Below, piece after piece: positions 35,814-45,573 of a stretch of DNA of 64,000 nucleotides. The stretch comes from Aureimonas sp. OT7 (GTDB lineage: Bacteria > Pseudomonadota > Alphaproteobacteria > Rhizobiales > Rhizobiaceae), in contig NZ_CP062167.1 in the NCBI RefSeq assembly GCF_014844055.1, positions 3,323,501-3,387,500 on the forward strand. The letters run 5' to 3'. The notes beneath the pieces are model-generated. The model had not been told where the DNA came from and did not search any database. It was given only the letters and a program-made list of their open reading frames with translations. The first letter of the stretch is position 1. Each line of letters begins with the position of its first letter. The position numbers were made by a program, and so were the translations under genes.

Positions 35814-37016
35814 ATGCATGACGCGAAGGATCAGCATGGCAGCCAGCCGACACGCCGCGACTTCATGGGGACCGTGCTCAAGCTCGGCGCCCTTGGAGCC
35901 GCGGCCTCCATGTTGCCGGGCATTACGCAGCAGGCCTGGGCGGAAGGCGCGCCCGTCAACCTCTATGGCGTGACGACGGCGCAGCTTAAGGATTGGTCGC
36001 ACATGACCAAGTCCATCGGCGTGGACGTCAATTACACGCCGACCAATGCCGATATCGGCATCTTCATGCGCGACGTGATGGGCAACGATCTCGGCGCGAC
36101 GCAGGACCTGTTCATCTTCGACGGCGGCTCCGAGGACCTGCTTGGTCCCGAGGGCTTCTATGCCGAGATCGTCGAGGACCATCCGGAACTGAAGCTGTGG
36201 GAGCGCACGCCGGATGCCTGGAAGCGCGCGGCCTTCTACCGGTCGGACGACAAGCAGTATGCCGTCCCGGTGATCGGCAATGGCGACAGCTTCGGCTACT
36301 TCCCGGACAAGATCGACGCCAATCCCAATGGCGAGGATGAAATTCCCTGGACCACCTTCTTCGAGGGGGAGAATGTGCGCGGCCGGGTCGCCATCGACCG
36401 AAGCTGGCTCCAGTCCCTTACGGAAACCGCCAACTTCCTGAAGCACCACGGGCGTGTCGAGGTCGACGATCCGGCGGACCTTCCGCCCGAGGTCGCCAAG
36501 AAGGTCGTCGACTATCTTGTCGAGCGCAAGAAGGCGGGGCAGTTCCGCACCATCTTCACCGCGTTCGAGGAACAGGTGCAGCTTCTGTCCAACCGCGAAG
36601 TGGACATGATCAACTGCTGGGAGCCCGCCACAAAGGAAGCGAACCTCGCGCTCGGGGCCGGCAGCACGATCTACGCCTATACGGTCGAAGGCTACTACCT
36701 GTGGGGCCACGGCGCCTGCGTCGCTGCCGCCGCCATGGAGCGCGACAATGTCGACAACATCTACAAGCTGCTAAACTATTTCCTGGATGGCGAGTACCGG
36801 GCCTACCAGGCCAAGGAACGCGGCTATGCCGGGCCGAACATGGATCTGGGCGTCCAGTACGCCATCGACCATGGCTGGTCCGAGGAGGACATCGCCAATC
36901 TCAAATACACCGAGGCCAAGGTCGCCAAGAAGTTCGAGAAGCCCTTCTTCTGCAAGGTCGTACCGGAGAATGCCGGTGTGATGGAAGAAGAGTGGCAGCG
37001 TTTCCTGAACGCCTGA
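35814..37016 (+). CDS. Spermidine/putrescine-type ABC substrate-binding protein (PotD-like)
   Basis: 400-residue periplasmic protein of the PotD/extracellular solute-binding family. The N terminus has a twin-arginine motif (TRRDFMG) and a hydrophobic stretch ending in AQAWAEG-like cleavage site near residue 37, so export is probably by Tat. ATG 35814 follows GGAG; a TTG at 35766 is less likely. Its position between the ATPase and permease genes marks it as the receptor of this importer. Ligand unknown; amines or related compounds are usual for the family. Confidence 0.88.
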   Translation: MHDAKDQHGSQPTRRDFMGTVLKLGALGAAASMLPGITQQAWAEGAPVNLYGVTTAQLKDWSHMTKSIGVDVNYTPTNADIGIFMRDVMGNDLGATQDLFIFDGGSEDLLGPEGFYAEIVEDHPELKLWERTPDAWKRAAFYRSDDKQYAVPVIGNGDSFGYFPDKIDANPNGEDEIPWTTFFEGENVRGRVAIDRSWLQSLTETANFLKHHGRVEVDDPADLPPEVAKKVVDYLVERKKAGQFRTIFTAFEEQVQLLSNREVDMINCWEPATKEANLALGAGSTIYAYTVEGYYLWGHGACVAAAAMERDNVDNIYKLLNYFLDGEYRAYQAKERGYAGPNMDLGVQYAIDHGWSEEDIANLKYTEAKVAKKFEKPFFCKVVPENAGVMEEEWQRFLNA

Positions 37017-37083
37017 CCGCTCATGCCGCGTGGGGCGCGCGCCCCACGTCCACAGTCCTGCCTTAAACTCAGAGAGGCGCCCC

Positions 37084-38022
37084 ATGGCGATGATCGCTTC
37101 GAAGGATGCCGGACCCCTCCTTGCACGGCGCAGATGGGCCGGCTCGATCCTCGATACGCTGACGCCGTCCCGCATCGCGGTGCCGGCCTTCCTGCTCTTC
37201 TGGTCGCTGCTCGTCATCCTGCCGCTGGGCGTGATGGTGGCGTTCAGCTTCTTCGAGGTGAAGTTCTACCGCGTCGTCTACGAGCCGACGCTCGTCACCT
37301 GGCAGTCGATGATCGAATCCGGCCGCTGGCTGGTGACGCTGCGCACACTGCGGATCGCGCTGACGATGACGGTGGTGGAGTTCCTGCTTGCCTTCCCCTT
37401 CGCACTCTGGCTGGCCAAAGGCTGCCGGTCCAAGACGACCAAGGCGGTCATCATCACTCTCCTGACCATCCCCTTCTTCCTCGATGCTTCCTCGCGGATC
37501 ATCGTCTGGCGCTCGATCCTCGGCACCAACGGCGCCATCAATTCGGTGCTCATGCATCTCGGCATCATCGACGCGCCGATCGAGTGGCTTCTCTATTCCG
37601 AATTCGCCGTGCATTTCGGCCTGCTCGGCACGCATTTCCCGACAATGGTCTTTCCGATCTTCATGTCGATCTCGCTGATCGACGACGATTTCCTGCAGGC
37701 GAGCCAGGATCTCGGCGCAAGCCCGGCGCAGACCCTGCTGAACGTCATCCTGCCGCTTGCCGCGCCCGGCATCATCGCCGGGATCGTCTTCACCTTCGTG
37801 CCGCTGATGGCCGCCTTTGTGGAGCCCCAATTGCTGGGCGGCGGCTTCGTCGACCTGCTCGGGAATTCGGTGGAGTCGGCGCTGGCGCAGCTGCGCTACC
37901 CGACCGCGGCGGCGTTGACGACGGTCGTCATCGTCCTGCTCGGCCTGTGCCTGTGGGTCCTGGTGCGCGTCATGCGCCGTTATGGCGACGTCGCCACCAT
38001 GTTCGTCGCCATCCGTCGATAG
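37084..38022 (+). CDS. ABC transporter permease, PotB-like
   Basis: 312-residue inner-membrane permease with about six membrane segments and the coupling loop FLQASQDLGASPAQTLLNVILPL. ATG 37084 follows AGAGAGG at six bases; the reading frame is open further upstream but without a ribosome binding site. It forms the channel with the product of the next gene. Confidence 0.92.
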   Translation: MAMIASKDAGPLLARRRWAGSILDTLTPSRIAVPAFLLFWSLLVILPLGVMVAFSFFEVKFYRVVYEPTLVTWQSMIESGRWLVTLRTLRIALTMTVVEFLLAFPFALWLAKGCRSKTTKAVIITLLTIPFFLDASSRIIVWRSILGTNGAINSVLMHLGIIDAPIEWLLYSEFAVHFGLLGTHFPTMVFPIFMSISLIDDDFLQASQDLGASPAQTLLNVILPLAAPGIIAGIVFTFVPLMAAFVEPQLLGGGFVDLLGNSVESALAQLRYPTAAALTTVVIVLLGLCLWVLVRVMRRYGDVATMFVAIRR

Positions 38023-38040
38023 AGAGAGAGGGGTGATATC

Positions 38041-38910
38041 ATGTCCGCCATGTCCTCCATCGCCCTGGCCATCGCGGCCAGGCACGCAACCCGCGTCGAT
38101 CCTGCACTGCCCCGCCGCGCCGACCCGACGCGTCCCTGGGCGATCCTGGCCAAGTGCCTCGGGACATTCGCCATCCTGACCATCTACGTGCCGCTCGTCT
38201 GGCTGGCTGTCATGTCCTTCACGGTCAACCCGCTGGCCGGCGTCCCCTACCCGCTGACCTTGGACAATTATGCGGCGCTCGGCACGGACGAGCGCTGGCT
38301 GCCGCCGCTCGCCACGAGCATCCTGATGAGCCTGGCGGTGGCCGTCGCCTGCATGGTGCTGGCGACGCTCGTCGCACGCAGCCTGACCCGCATGCCCAAT
38401 CCGGGCGGCCCGCTGCTCTTGACCCTGCTGCCGCTCTTCGTACCGGGCCTGACCATGGGCGCTGCACTCTTTATCTTCCTGCGGACCATGCTTGGTCTGA
38501 CGCTGGGTTTGTGGTCCATCTTCCTGGCGCAGCTCGTCTGGGCGCTGCCATTCTGCATGCTGCTCGTGCTCGTCGTCGCCAGCCGCTTCGACCTGCGCCT
38601 GCTCGACGCGGCGGAGGATCTCGGCGCTTCGCCCTGGCGGCGCTTCCGCGACATCGAGATGCCCATCCTTCGACCGGGCATCTACGGCGCCGGCGTCTTC
38701 GGCTTCCTTCTGTCCTTCAACGAGCTGCCGCGCTCTCTCTTCGTTCGTGGCCTCGACACGACGATGCCCATCTACAACTGGGCAATGGCGGCCTCGCAGC
38801 AGTCGCAGGTGCCGATCATCTTCTCGCTCACTACGATCCTGCTGGCCATCACCCTGCCGGTGATGGGCGGCTTCTTCTGGTTCCTCTTCGTCAAACTCGA
38901 TCGCGACTGA
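38041..38910 (+). CDS. ABC transporter permease, PotC-like
   Basis: 289-residue permease with six hydrophobic segments and the coupling loop [16 protein letters not shown]. The ribosome binding site lies in a purine-rich AGAGAGAGAGGGG run between the two permease genes. Gene order ATPase-binding protein-B-C is the usual one for polyamine-type importers. Confidence 0.92.
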   Translation: MSAMSSIALAIAARHATRVDPALPRRADPTRPWAILAKCLGTFAILTIYVPLVWLAVMSFTVNPLAGVPYPLTLDNYAALGTDERWLPPLATSILMSLAVAVACMVLATLVARSLTRMPNPGGPLLLTLLPLFVPGLTMGAALFIFLRTMLGLTLGLWSIFLAQLVWALPFCMLLVLVVASRFDLRLLDAAEDLGASPWRRFRDIEMPILRPGIYGAGVFGFLLSFNELPRSLFVRGLDTTMPIYNWAMAASQQSQVPIIFSLTTILLAITLPVMGGFFWFLFVKLDRD

Positions 38911-38933
38911 CCTACGGGCAAAGGACAATCTTC

Positions 38934-40364
38934 ATGCTGGACAAACAGGCTGGCGGCGAGCGCGCCAACTATTCCCTCGAGGATATGGACCGCAACAGCG
39001 TCGTGCACCCCCTGACGTCGATCGCCGACTTGCGCACGGCAGATGCCAAGATCATGCAATCGGCGGCGGGCATGACCCTGACCGACAGCAAAGGTCTGCA
39101 GATGCTGGATTGCTCCGGCGGCATGTGGTGCGTCAACATCGGCTACGGCCGGACCGAGATCGCCGAAGCGGCGCGCGAGGCCATCGAGAAGCTGAACTAC
39201 TGGCACTTGTTCGGCGGTGCCTCCAACGAGGCCACCATCCGCTTGTCGGATCGGATCCTCGGCCTGTTCCATGATCATGCCAACGCGCCGCAGATGGCAC
39301 GCGTCTTTTACGGAACATCCGGCTCCGACGGCAACGATACGAACTACAAGCTCGTGCGCTATTATGCGACGCTCCGCGGCAAGCCGGACAAGAAGAAGAT
39401 AATCTCGCGGCGCGGCGGTTACCACGGGCTGACGGTTGCCGCGGCCACGTTGACGGGCATCGAATCCTACCACAAGGCGTGGAACCTGCCCTTGACGGAC
39501 GTTGTCCATACCGAGTGCCCCCATTACTACCGCTTCGCCCGGCCGGGCGAAAGCGAAGCCGACTTCTGCGACCGCCTGATCGGCGAGCTGGAGGACATCA
39601 TCGCGCGCGAGGGCGCCGATACGATCGGTGCCTTCATCGCCGAGCCGATCATGGGCACCGGCGGCGTCCTGGTGCCACCGGCCGGCTATTTCGAGCGCGT
39701 GCAGGCGATCCTCGACGCGCATGACATCCTACTGATCGTCGACGAGGTCATCACCGGCTTCGGGCGGACGGGCCACTGGTTCGGGACTGGCCTGTTCCAC
39801 CTCAAGCCCGATCTCGTCACCCTGGCCAAGGGCATCACGAGCGCGTATTTCCCCATGTCCGCCAGCGTCATTTCTGGGCGCGTATGGCAGGTGCTGGAAG
39901 AGACGTCGCCGCAGGTCGGACCCTTCATGCACGGCTTCACCTATTCCGGCCATCCCGTAGGCGCGGCGGTCGCCATGGCCAATCTGGACATCATGGAGCG
40001 CGAGGGCCTGGTCGCCAACGCGCAGGCCGCCGGCAGCCATTTGATCGCCGGTCTGCGCAAGCGGCTGGCCAACCACCCCTTCGTCGGCGAGGTCCGTGGC
40101 CATGGCCTGATGATCGGCGTGGAACTGACTGCCGACCGGGCCACCCGCCGGCCCTTCCCGCCGGCCTCCGGCGTGCACCGCCTGGTCGTGGCGCGGGCCC
40201 AGCAGATGGGGCTCATGGTGCGTGCGTCGCCCTTTATCGAAGTCGTCGCCTTCTCGCCGCCATTGTGCATATCGATGGCGCAGTGCGACTTGGCGATAGA
40301 ACGATTCGGAGCCACGATGGACGCCATGATCGGCGAACTCGCGGGCCACGCGAACGCCGCCTGA
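38934..40364 (+). CDS. Class III PLP aminotransferase, second copy in the island
   Basis: 476-residue fold-type I aminotransferase. Cofactor lysine in [14 protein letters not shown], preceded by [30 protein letters not shown] and [13 protein letters not shown] mark the omega-amino acid/putrescine:pyruvate group. It resembles the enzyme at 19454 but is clearly a separate paralogue. AAGGA lies eight bases before ATG 38934; the frame is open upstream inside the permease gene but this is not coding. Being in the importer operon, it probably acts on the imported amine or on a product of the hydantoinase complex. Confidence 0.92.
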   Translation: MLDKQAGGERANYSLEDMDRNSVVHPLTSIADLRTADAKIMQSAAGMTLTDSKGLQMLDCSGGMWCVNIGYGRTEIAEAAREAIEKLNYWHLFGGASNEATIRLSDRILGLFHDHANAPQMARVFYGTSGSDGNDTNYKLVRYYATLRGKPDKKKIISRRGGYHGLTVAAATLTGIESYHKAWNLPLTDVVHTECPHYYRFARPGESEADFCDRLIGELEDIIAREGADTIGAFIAEPIMGTGGVLVPPAGYFERVQAILDAHDILLIVDEVITGFGRTGHWFGTGLFHLKPDLVTLAKGITSAYFPMSASVISGRVWQVLEETSPQVGPFMHGFTYSGHPVGAAVAMANLDIMEREGLVANAQAAGSHLIAGLRKRLANHPFVGEVRGHGLMIGVELTADRATRRPFPPASGVHRLVVARAQQMGLMVRASPFIEVVAFSPPLCISMAQCDLAIERFGATMDAMIGELAGHANAA

Positions 40365-40395
40365 CATCAGTCTGGCGCATGGGAGGGCATGACGA

Positions 40396-40848
40396 ATGGT
40401 CGGGGATAACCTGACGGCGCTGCTGGCGATCATGGTCGCAGGCATTCTGCTGGCCATCCAGGCGCCGGTGAATGCGGGTCTTTCACGGGGCGTGGGAGAT
40501 CCGTTCTTGGCGGCAGCCATCTCCTTCGCCGTCGGGCTGGTGGTGCTTGCGGCGATGGTCAGCCTTCGCCAGGCCTGGCCCTCAGGCCTCGGCGTACTCG
40601 GCCAGCTTCCCTGGTGGTCATGGACGGGTGGCCTGCTCGGTGCATTCTACATGGCCATCGTCATCTGGTTCGTTCCGCGCGTGGGGGTCCTGTCCATGGT
40701 CGGCGCCCTGGCGCTGGGTCAGATCCTGGCCGCACTCTTGATTGACGCTAACGGCGCCTTCGGGCTTCCGATGCGGGAGCTGTCGATGCAGCGCATCGGC
40801 GCGGCGCTGCTGATACTTCTCGGAATCGTTCTGTCGCGGGCGGGATGA
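40396..40848 (+). CDS. YdcZ/DUF606-family small membrane exporter
   Basis: 150 residues with five hydrophobic segments, the half-size DMT form (DMT_YdcZ). Segments LLAIQAPVNAGLSR and YMAIVIWFVPRVGVLSM are typical. Such proteins work as homo- or heterodimers, and this one may export an amine or end product. Overlaps the GntR gene by four bases (ATGA). Confidence 0.85.
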   Translation: MVGDNLTALLAIMVAGILLAIQAPVNAGLSRGVGDPFLAAAISFAVGLVVLAAMVSLRQAWPSGLGVLGQLPWWSWTGGLLGAFYMAIVIWFVPRVGVLSMVGALALGQILAALLIDANGAFGLPMRELSMQRIGAALLILLGIVLSRAG

Positions 40849-41561
40849 GCAAAGTGAAGATGGCGACCATCGATCCGGATTTTGATGAAACCGATCTGCA
40901 GTCGAGTAACAACCCTACTCTTGCGCAGCAGATCTACGCGTCACTGGAAGAGGATATCCTCCTCGGCAAATGGCTGCCAGGGTCGCAGCGCAGCCTTCGA
41001 AAGCTTGCCTCTCAGTTCGACACCAGCATGCAGCCCGTCCGGGAGGCGGTCGGCAAGCTGGTTGGCGCTTCGGCGCTGGAGATCGAGCCCGGCCGAAGCG
41101 TCCGGGTGCGCCGGCTGGAGCGCGGCGAGGCCGACGAAGTCTGGGCAATGCGCATGCTTCTGGAAGGGGAATCCGCGGCGCGCTTTGCCCAGCGCAACGT
41201 GCCGGAGCAGGCTCGCCAACTGTACCGGTTTACCGATCAGCTCCGCGAAGCCTACGACGAGAGGGATGTGCTGGCCTCCATGCGCTCAATCCTCGACTGG
41301 AACCTCGCTTTGACCAACGGCGCGGACTCTCCGTTGTTGGCCGAAACGATTCTTCAGCTTCGGCTTCGCTACGTTCCCTTCATCGCGCAGACCCTGGCGC
41401 TCGATATCCCCTTCGATCACGATTTCATGCAGTTTACCCTGCATATCCAGGACGAACTCGTCTATGCCATCGAAACGGGGGATTCCGCATCCGCCCGCCA
41501 TCTGCGCGCATCGGACCTGCGTTCGTTTCAACGATACCTCTATTCCCGACGCGGATGGTGA
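40845..41561 (+). CDS. GntR-family regulator with a degenerate FCD domain
   Basis: 238 residues. N-terminal winged helix (SLRKLASQFDTSMQPVREAVGKL, residues ~50-75) and C-terminal FCD-like domain. The usual D-x-x-F-H metal motif reads DWNLAL and the last His of the domain is not evident (HLRASDL), so metal and ligand binding are probably altered. Last gene of the importer operon, translationally coupled to the exporter gene; the obvious candidate to bind the two CTGTGATCACAG sites and co-ordinate importer, chaperonin and hydantoinase operons. Confidence 0.87.
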   Translation: MSKVKMATIDPDFDETDLQSSNNPTLAQQIYASLEEDILLGKWLPGSQRSLRKLASQFDTSMQPVREAVGKLVGASALEIEPGRSVRVRRLERGEADEVWAMRMLLEGESAARFAQRNVPEQARQLYRFTDQLREAYDERDVLASMRSILDWNLALTNGADSPLLAETILQLRLRYVPFIAQTLALDIPFDHDFMQFTLHIQDELVYAIETGDSASARHLRASDLRSFQRYLYSRRGW

Positions 41562-41925
41562 CGCCGCTCGCTACAGCAGCCGGATCGGCATGGCCACGCT
41601 CAGTCTCTCGGCCATCGTAAATCCGTACCACTACCGCACGTCGACGGCGCCGAGGCTGGCTGTGACCGTCAGCCGGTGCATCTCGATGCACAGCGCCGTC
41701 GGTGGCTTGGCCATCCGCGTCCGCATGACGAGGGCCCGCACGGCCGCCAGATCCATGACCATATCGCCGATCCGACCGGTCGGCGAAAAATTCGTGCGCG
41801 GACACCCTGTCAGGCTTTGATGAGCATCAACGTCCGTGCGCCGCCGGCGCTGTACGCGAGGGCGGTCAGGAAGCCCATGCGGAACCATCAGGCCGAGCTT
41901 GATGAAAGCGCCACACCACAGGCCG
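41562..41925. other. Island end without a convincing gene
   Basis: 364 bases between the GntR gene and the tRNA fragment. Only short frames are open. On the minus strand a frame ending near 41818 reads WFRMGFLTALAYSAGGARTL..., which looks like the tail of a membrane protein, and next to it lies MVMDLAAVRALVMRTRM...; neither has a start with a ribosome binding site or a family I recognise. Most likely debris of genes truncated at the island edge, perhaps including the lost recombinase region. Confidence 0.4.
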
Positions 41926-41973
41926 TCATAATCCGCGTGTCGGGGCTTCAAGCACCTCCTCCGCTACCACTTC
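41926..41973 (+). repeat. Displaced 3' fragment of tRNA-Met (attR-like)
   Basis: Matches 1613-1660 at 45 of 48 positions, same strand, beginning in the anticodon (tcataatccgcg) and ending ctaccacttc. The differences (G to C, T to C, C to A) fall in the T arm and break its pairing, so this copy cannot be a functional tRNA; its 5' half is missing. It is expected at the far end of a tRNA-integrated element. Confidence 0.8.
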
Positions 41974-42079
41974 AAAATCCTGAAAAATCACGGCTCTCAT
42001 CGCGCATAGCACGCGCGCCAATGCCGGAATCCCGCATGACCGGTTTGCGCAGGGGCCATGAGACGCCGAACCGATGACT

Positions 42080-42547
42080 TCAGCAGAGAATCGAAATGAT
42101 CTCTGCCTCGCCCGCACCGGCGCGAACGATTTCTCCTACTTCCCTGCCGACGAGTTGACGCGCCAGCGGAGACAGATAGGAAATCCGCCCCTCGCCGGGA
42201 TCGGCTTCGTCGATGCCGACAATCCGAAAGACTTGAGTTTGACCGCCGGGGCGCCGGATCGTAACGGCATTCCCGAACTGGACGACATCGCTGTCCTCCT
42301 GCGGGATCACGACTTCGGCCGTCGAGCGGCGAGCGCGCCAGTAGCGCAGGTCGCGCCGGATCATGGCGACGGCGATCTTGTTGCCAGCGGACTGGGCCGC
42401 ATCCAATTGGGCCTGGCCGGCCTCGATCGCCTTGTCCAGCATCTCGAGGCCTCGCACGGTGACGAAGTTGGGATCGGTGCCGAGATCGCGCTCGGGCAGA
42501 CTTTCGACCTGCTCTTCGTTCGGCTCCTTCACGAACGCCACGCTCAT
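42080..42547 (-). CDS. GreA/GreB-family transcription elongation factor-like protein
   Basis: 155 residues. N-terminal helical part with DPNFVTVRGLEMLDKAIE and DLRYWRARRSTAEVV, matching the GreA coiled coil; C-terminal FKBP-like GreA/GreB domain with GRISYLSPLARQLVGREVGE. Gre factors bind the RNA polymerase secondary channel and stimulate cleavage of backtracked RNA. ATG 42547 follows AAAGGAG. First backbone gene right of the island. The true GreA is probably elsewhere, this being one of several paralogues common in rhizobia. Confidence 0.85.
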   Translation of the reverse strand: MSVAFVKEPNEEQVESLPERDLGTDPNFVTVRGLEMLDKAIEAGQAQLDAAQSAGNKIAVAMIRRDLRYWRARRSTAEVVIPQEDSDVVQFGNAVTIRRPGGQTQVFRIVGIDEADPGEGRISYLSPLARQLVGREVGEIVRAGAGEAEIISILC

Positions 42548-42767
42548 CGCCTGCTCCTTTCCGCACCGCCATTCCGAGGATGCTGCCCTTACCTGACATA
42601 TAGGGACAAGAGACGTAGCCCGGCAGGGTTGGTTGGATAATTCTCCAGCCCGTCCGTCCATCTCGACCTTCCTGAGGACCGCTTCCAGGATTGGCCTTGG
42701 AGCCCGCTGATCTTCGGAACGCTGTCGAATTCTACACGTTCGAACTGCAATCGAAGCGGAGGATACG

Positions 42768-43202
42768 ATGGCAACCTGGACACTCGGCGATATCGCGGAA
42801 AAAATGGCCGATATCGATTTCTGCATGCTCGCCACGCAAGAGGCGGGATCGTCGGTCACGGGCCGGCCGATGAGCAATAATGGCGACGTGGACTATGACG
42901 GGGACTCCTGGTTCTTCGCCTACGAACAGTCGGCCAAAATCCGGCAGCTCGAGGCGAATGACAACGTCACCCTGACATTCGCCGGAGCAAAGCGACTGCT
43001 TGGTGCACCGGGCGTCTTTCTATCCGTCGAGGGGCGCGCGGAACTCGTCCGCGATAAGGCTGCATTCGACGCGCACTACCACAAGGGGCTGGACCGCTGG
43101 TTTCCCCAGGGCACCGACACGCCGGGGATGATCCTGATCAAAGTAAAGGCTGGGAAAATCCGCTACTGGGACGGCGAGGACGAAGGGACCGTGGCCCTCT
43201 GA
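42768..43202 (+). CDS. Pyridoxamine 5'-phosphate oxidase-fold protein (general stress protein 26-like)
   Basis: 144-residue split-barrel flavin-binding protein. Segments FCMLATQEAGSSVTGRPM and DGDSWFFAYEQSAKIRQLEAND match the general-stress PNPOx-like family (COG3871), which binds FMN/FAD but has no proven reaction. GGAGG lies seven bases before the ATG. Divergent from the GreA-like gene, monocistronic. Confidence 0.87.
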   Translation: MATWTLGDIAEKMADIDFCMLATQEAGSSVTGRPMSNNGDVDYDGDSWFFAYEQSAKIRQLEANDNVTLTFAGAKRLLGAPGVFLSVEGRAELVRDKAAFDAHYHKGLDRWFPQGTDTPGMILIKVKAGKIRYWDGEDEGTVAL

Positions 43203-43244
43203 CAGCAGTGGCCTTTTTGCTTGGCTAGGATTGTTCAGATCGGC

Positions 43245-43270
43245 CCATGCCGCCGCATCGGGCGGCATGG
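43245..43270. terminator. Long GC hairpin between convergent genes
   Basis: Arms CCATGCCGCC / GGCGGCATGG around a 6-base loop, between the end of the PNPOx-like gene and the end of the TonB receptor gene. No T-run follows on either side, so it is a probable but not classical bidirectional terminator. Confidence 0.45.
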
Positions 43271-43331
43271 ACCCCTCATTCGTCGCTCCGTACGAAAAAC
43301 GGCGAGACCACCCAGGTTGTCTTTAAGCCGC

Positions 43332-45524
43332 TTAGAACTTGTAGGAAACGTTCACTTTGAACGATCGACCCGGCTCTGAGTAGTAGGCATCGGGTTGCGT
43401 CCGGGCCAAAGGAACGCTCACCGCGTCGTAGTACTCCTTGTCGAATATGTTGAACACACCCCCGGCCACCTTCAGTCCGGGAACTTGCTTCGGCGCGTAC
43501 CAGGCGGTGAAATCCGCGATACCGTAGCCCGGCGCCACAAACCCGGTATCGTCCACACGATCGCGGCGGGACGCGAGTTTGGACGAGAGTTCGGCGCCCC
43601 ATTGCTCCCGGTTATAGGCAAGACCGAGGATGGCCGTCAGCGGCGAAACCGAATTGAGCCACGTATCGTCCGTGCGGTTGCGTCCCTCGGTGTATGCAAC
43701 CTGGACACGGGCCGTCCAGTAGTCCGCGAAGTCGACATGGCCACCCAGTTCCACCCCCGAAATGCGCGCATCCGGAATGTTGTAATAGGATGAGATCCCG
43801 CCGAGGGGATATTCCCCGCCTGGCGGTGCGAGTTGGACCGTGTCTATGAAATTCTCGTAGTCGGTATGGAACAGGTTGATGAAAGCGCCAAAGGTTTCGC
43901 GCTCCAGCTTCAGGCCGATGTCGAAGCCGTTGCTCGTCTCGGGATCCAGATAGGCGTTTCCAGTGCGCAGATACGTTCCGGGGGCGCCGAAACGCGAATA
44001 GAGCTCTCCGACGGTCGGCGCGCGGAAGCCTTGCGTCCACTGGCCGTAGGCGGTCAGTTCCGGCAGAAGATCGTACTCGACCAGCACCTTCGGAGACCAG
44101 GCTGAGTCCGAAGAGGAAGGCGGCAGGGTCCCGTCGAAATCCGCGTTGCGTTCATACTCCGGCGTCAACTTCGGCTTTTCTTCGTACCAGTCGAAGCGCA
44201 GGCCGGGCGTTACGCGAAGCCGGCCGTCATGGAGACCGATTTCGTTCTCGGCAAAAAACGCAACCGAGCTGCCGTCCACCTTAGGGGTGTCGGCCTGGTT
44301 CGTATGCAGGAAGTTGCACGCCATGATGTCGCCGAAGCCGCGCGGCCGATCACAATTGTCGTAGCCGGCCGAATATTGCGTGGTCTGCGATGTACGCAGC
44401 TCGGTGCCGAATATCAGCCGGTTCGCCGATTGGCCTAGGGTCCAGTCGCGTGCTGCATGACCATTGAAGCCGAACGTCTCTTCCTCAATTTCGGCGGTGC
44501 GTCCATACGGCCCTATCACGGAGGTAAAGCGATAGGCATCGGTCGTCGACAGGCGCTCCACGGACTGCCAGTAAAGGGTCGCCGACGCGTCGTCGATCAA
44601 GCCCGCGCCACGCTCCGGCGCCTGATAATCATAGGTCAGTCCAATGCGCTCGCGCTTGACGTCCTCACCAGTGAAGTAGCTGCCCGCGCGGAAGTTGCCC
44701 GTGGCGCTCTGCGTCAGGACGTCGAAGTCTTCCGAACGCTTGAACAACTCTCCGAGCAACCCGATACGATGGCCCCCCTCGATCTCGTGATACACCTTAC
44801 CGAGCAGGTTGTACTGATCGTAGTCCTCGGGGTTTGCTTCCGTGCGGAGTGTCCCGATGCCATCATTGTCGCCGCGCGTCTCGGTTTGATGCCCCTGGCG
44901 GTACCCCCCTTGCAGCAACACAGAAGTTGCTCCGGCTCGTGCTGCAGCCGCGCCGGTGGTGAACCAGCTTTCGTCGGCGGAATCGTAGCCGCTCTTGATG
45001 AAAGCGCCGACGGGGCGACCTCCCAGAAGGTCGCCGGGCTCGAGCGTGCGTAGCGCCAGGACCCCGCCCAGGGCTCCCGAACCGAGCAGCGGATCGGCGC
45101 CACGCGTCAGATCGGCGGCCGACACCGTATTGAAGTCGAAACTGTCCGAGCCGCCACTGGCGCCACGTGTCGCGTCGGCAAGATAGGGAACACGTATTCC
45201 GTCGATCGTCGTGAGAACGCGCGGACCTTCGAGGCCGCGAATATTGATCGTTCTGGAGCTGCGGTTGAATGTTACGCCTGCTTCCTGCCGTCGGCCCAGA
45301 TCTTCGATGGAATCGATCTGGCGGCTTTCGATCTCGGCGCGCGTCGTCGTCGTTGTCGTCGCTGTGCCGGCCGGGGACGACGCATCGGTCGCGCCCTGGA
45401 TGATCACCGTGCCCAAGGCCACTGGAGACTGCTCGGAAATTTCCTGCGCGCCTGCGCTGCCCGAAAACAGCACAATGAGAGCGGTGCCCGCCGCGAGATG
45501 GTGACAAGAGCGCCTTAGAGACAT
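43332..45524 (-). CDS. TonB-dependent outer-membrane receptor, haemoglobin/transferrin/lactoferrin family
   Basis: 730 residues. Signal peptide (MSLRRSCHHLAAGTALIV, cleaved near GAQ), then a short TonB-box region, plug domain (about 50-160; EIESRQIDSIEDL, TINIRGLEGPRV) and a 22-strand-type barrel ending in aromatic-terminated SFKVNVSYKF. It fits the haem/haemoglobin receptor group (ShmR/HmuR/BhuR type) and would import haem with TonB energy. No hmuTUV-hmuS genes are adjacent in the window. AT-rich palindromes upstream suggest iron control. Confidence 0.9.
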   Translation of the reverse strand: MSLRRSCHHLAAGTALIVLFSGSAGAQEISEQSPVALGTVIIQGATDASSPAGTATTTTTTRAEIESRQIDSIEDLGRRQEAGVTFNRSSRTINIRGLEGPRVLTTIDGIRVPYLADATRGASGGSDSFDFNTVSAADLTRGADPLLGSGALGGVLALRTLEPGDLLGGRPVGAFIKSGYDSADESWFTTGAAAARAGATSVLLQGGYRQGHQTETRGDNDGIGTLRTEANPEDYDQYNLLGKVYHEIEGGHRIGLLGELFKRSEDFDVLTQSATGNFRAGSYFTGEDVKRERIGLTYDYQAPERGAGLIDDASATLYWQSVERLSTTDAYRFTSVIGPYGRTAEIEEETFGFNGHAARDWTLGQSANRLIFGTELRTSQTTQYSAGYDNCDRPRGFGDIMACNFLHTNQADTPKVDGSSVAFFAENEIGLHDGRLRVTPGLRFDWYEEKPKLTPEYERNADFDGTLPPSSSDSAWSPKVLVEYDLLPELTAYGQWTQGFRAPTVGELYSRFGAPGTYLRTGNAYLDPETSNGFDIGLKLERETFGAFINLFHTDYENFIDTVQLAPPGGEYPLGGISSYYNIPDARISGVELGGHVDFADYWTARVQVAYTEGRNRTDDTWLNSVSPLTAILGLAYNREQWGAELSSKLASRRDRVDDTGFVAPGYGIADFTAWYAPKQVPGLKVAGGVFNIFDKEYYDAVSVPLARTQPDAYYSEPGRSFKVNVSYKF

Positions 45525-45573
45525 GGCTCGATCTGCCCAACAAGATTAGAACGAAAATAGATTGGAATGTTTC

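Larger units (their letters stand above)
1661..41973. mobile_element. Putative tRNA-Met genomic island carrying catabolic and transport genes
   Basis: Seen: the region is bounded by a complete tRNA-Met on the left and by an isolated copy of its 3' half on the right, and it contains only accessory-type genes (catabolic enzymes, four kinds of transporter, three or more local regulators). Known: site-specific recombinases use tRNA 3' ends, leave a complete tRNA on one side and a displaced 3' fragment on the other. Inferred: the block entered as one element. Odd: I find no integrase, excisionase, transposase or conjugation gene inside, so the element is either decayed or was moved by a recombinase now lost. 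The three mismatches in the right copy fit an old event. Confidence 0.6.

Noticed and set aside
37069..38928. Minus-strand frame of 619 codons opposite the two PotBC-type permeases
   Set aside because: Extremely Gln/Asp/Arg/His-rich, as produced by reading the antisense of membrane-protein codons; no start signal or family match.
41464..41951. Short overlapping frames at the right end of the island as a possible integrase
   Set aside because: None shows the R-H-R-Y residues of a tyrosine recombinase or any resolvase motif, and none has a ribosome binding site.
41926..41973. Second tRNA-Met gene
   Set aside because: Only the 3' half is present and T-arm pairing is disrupted, so it is a remnant, not a gene.
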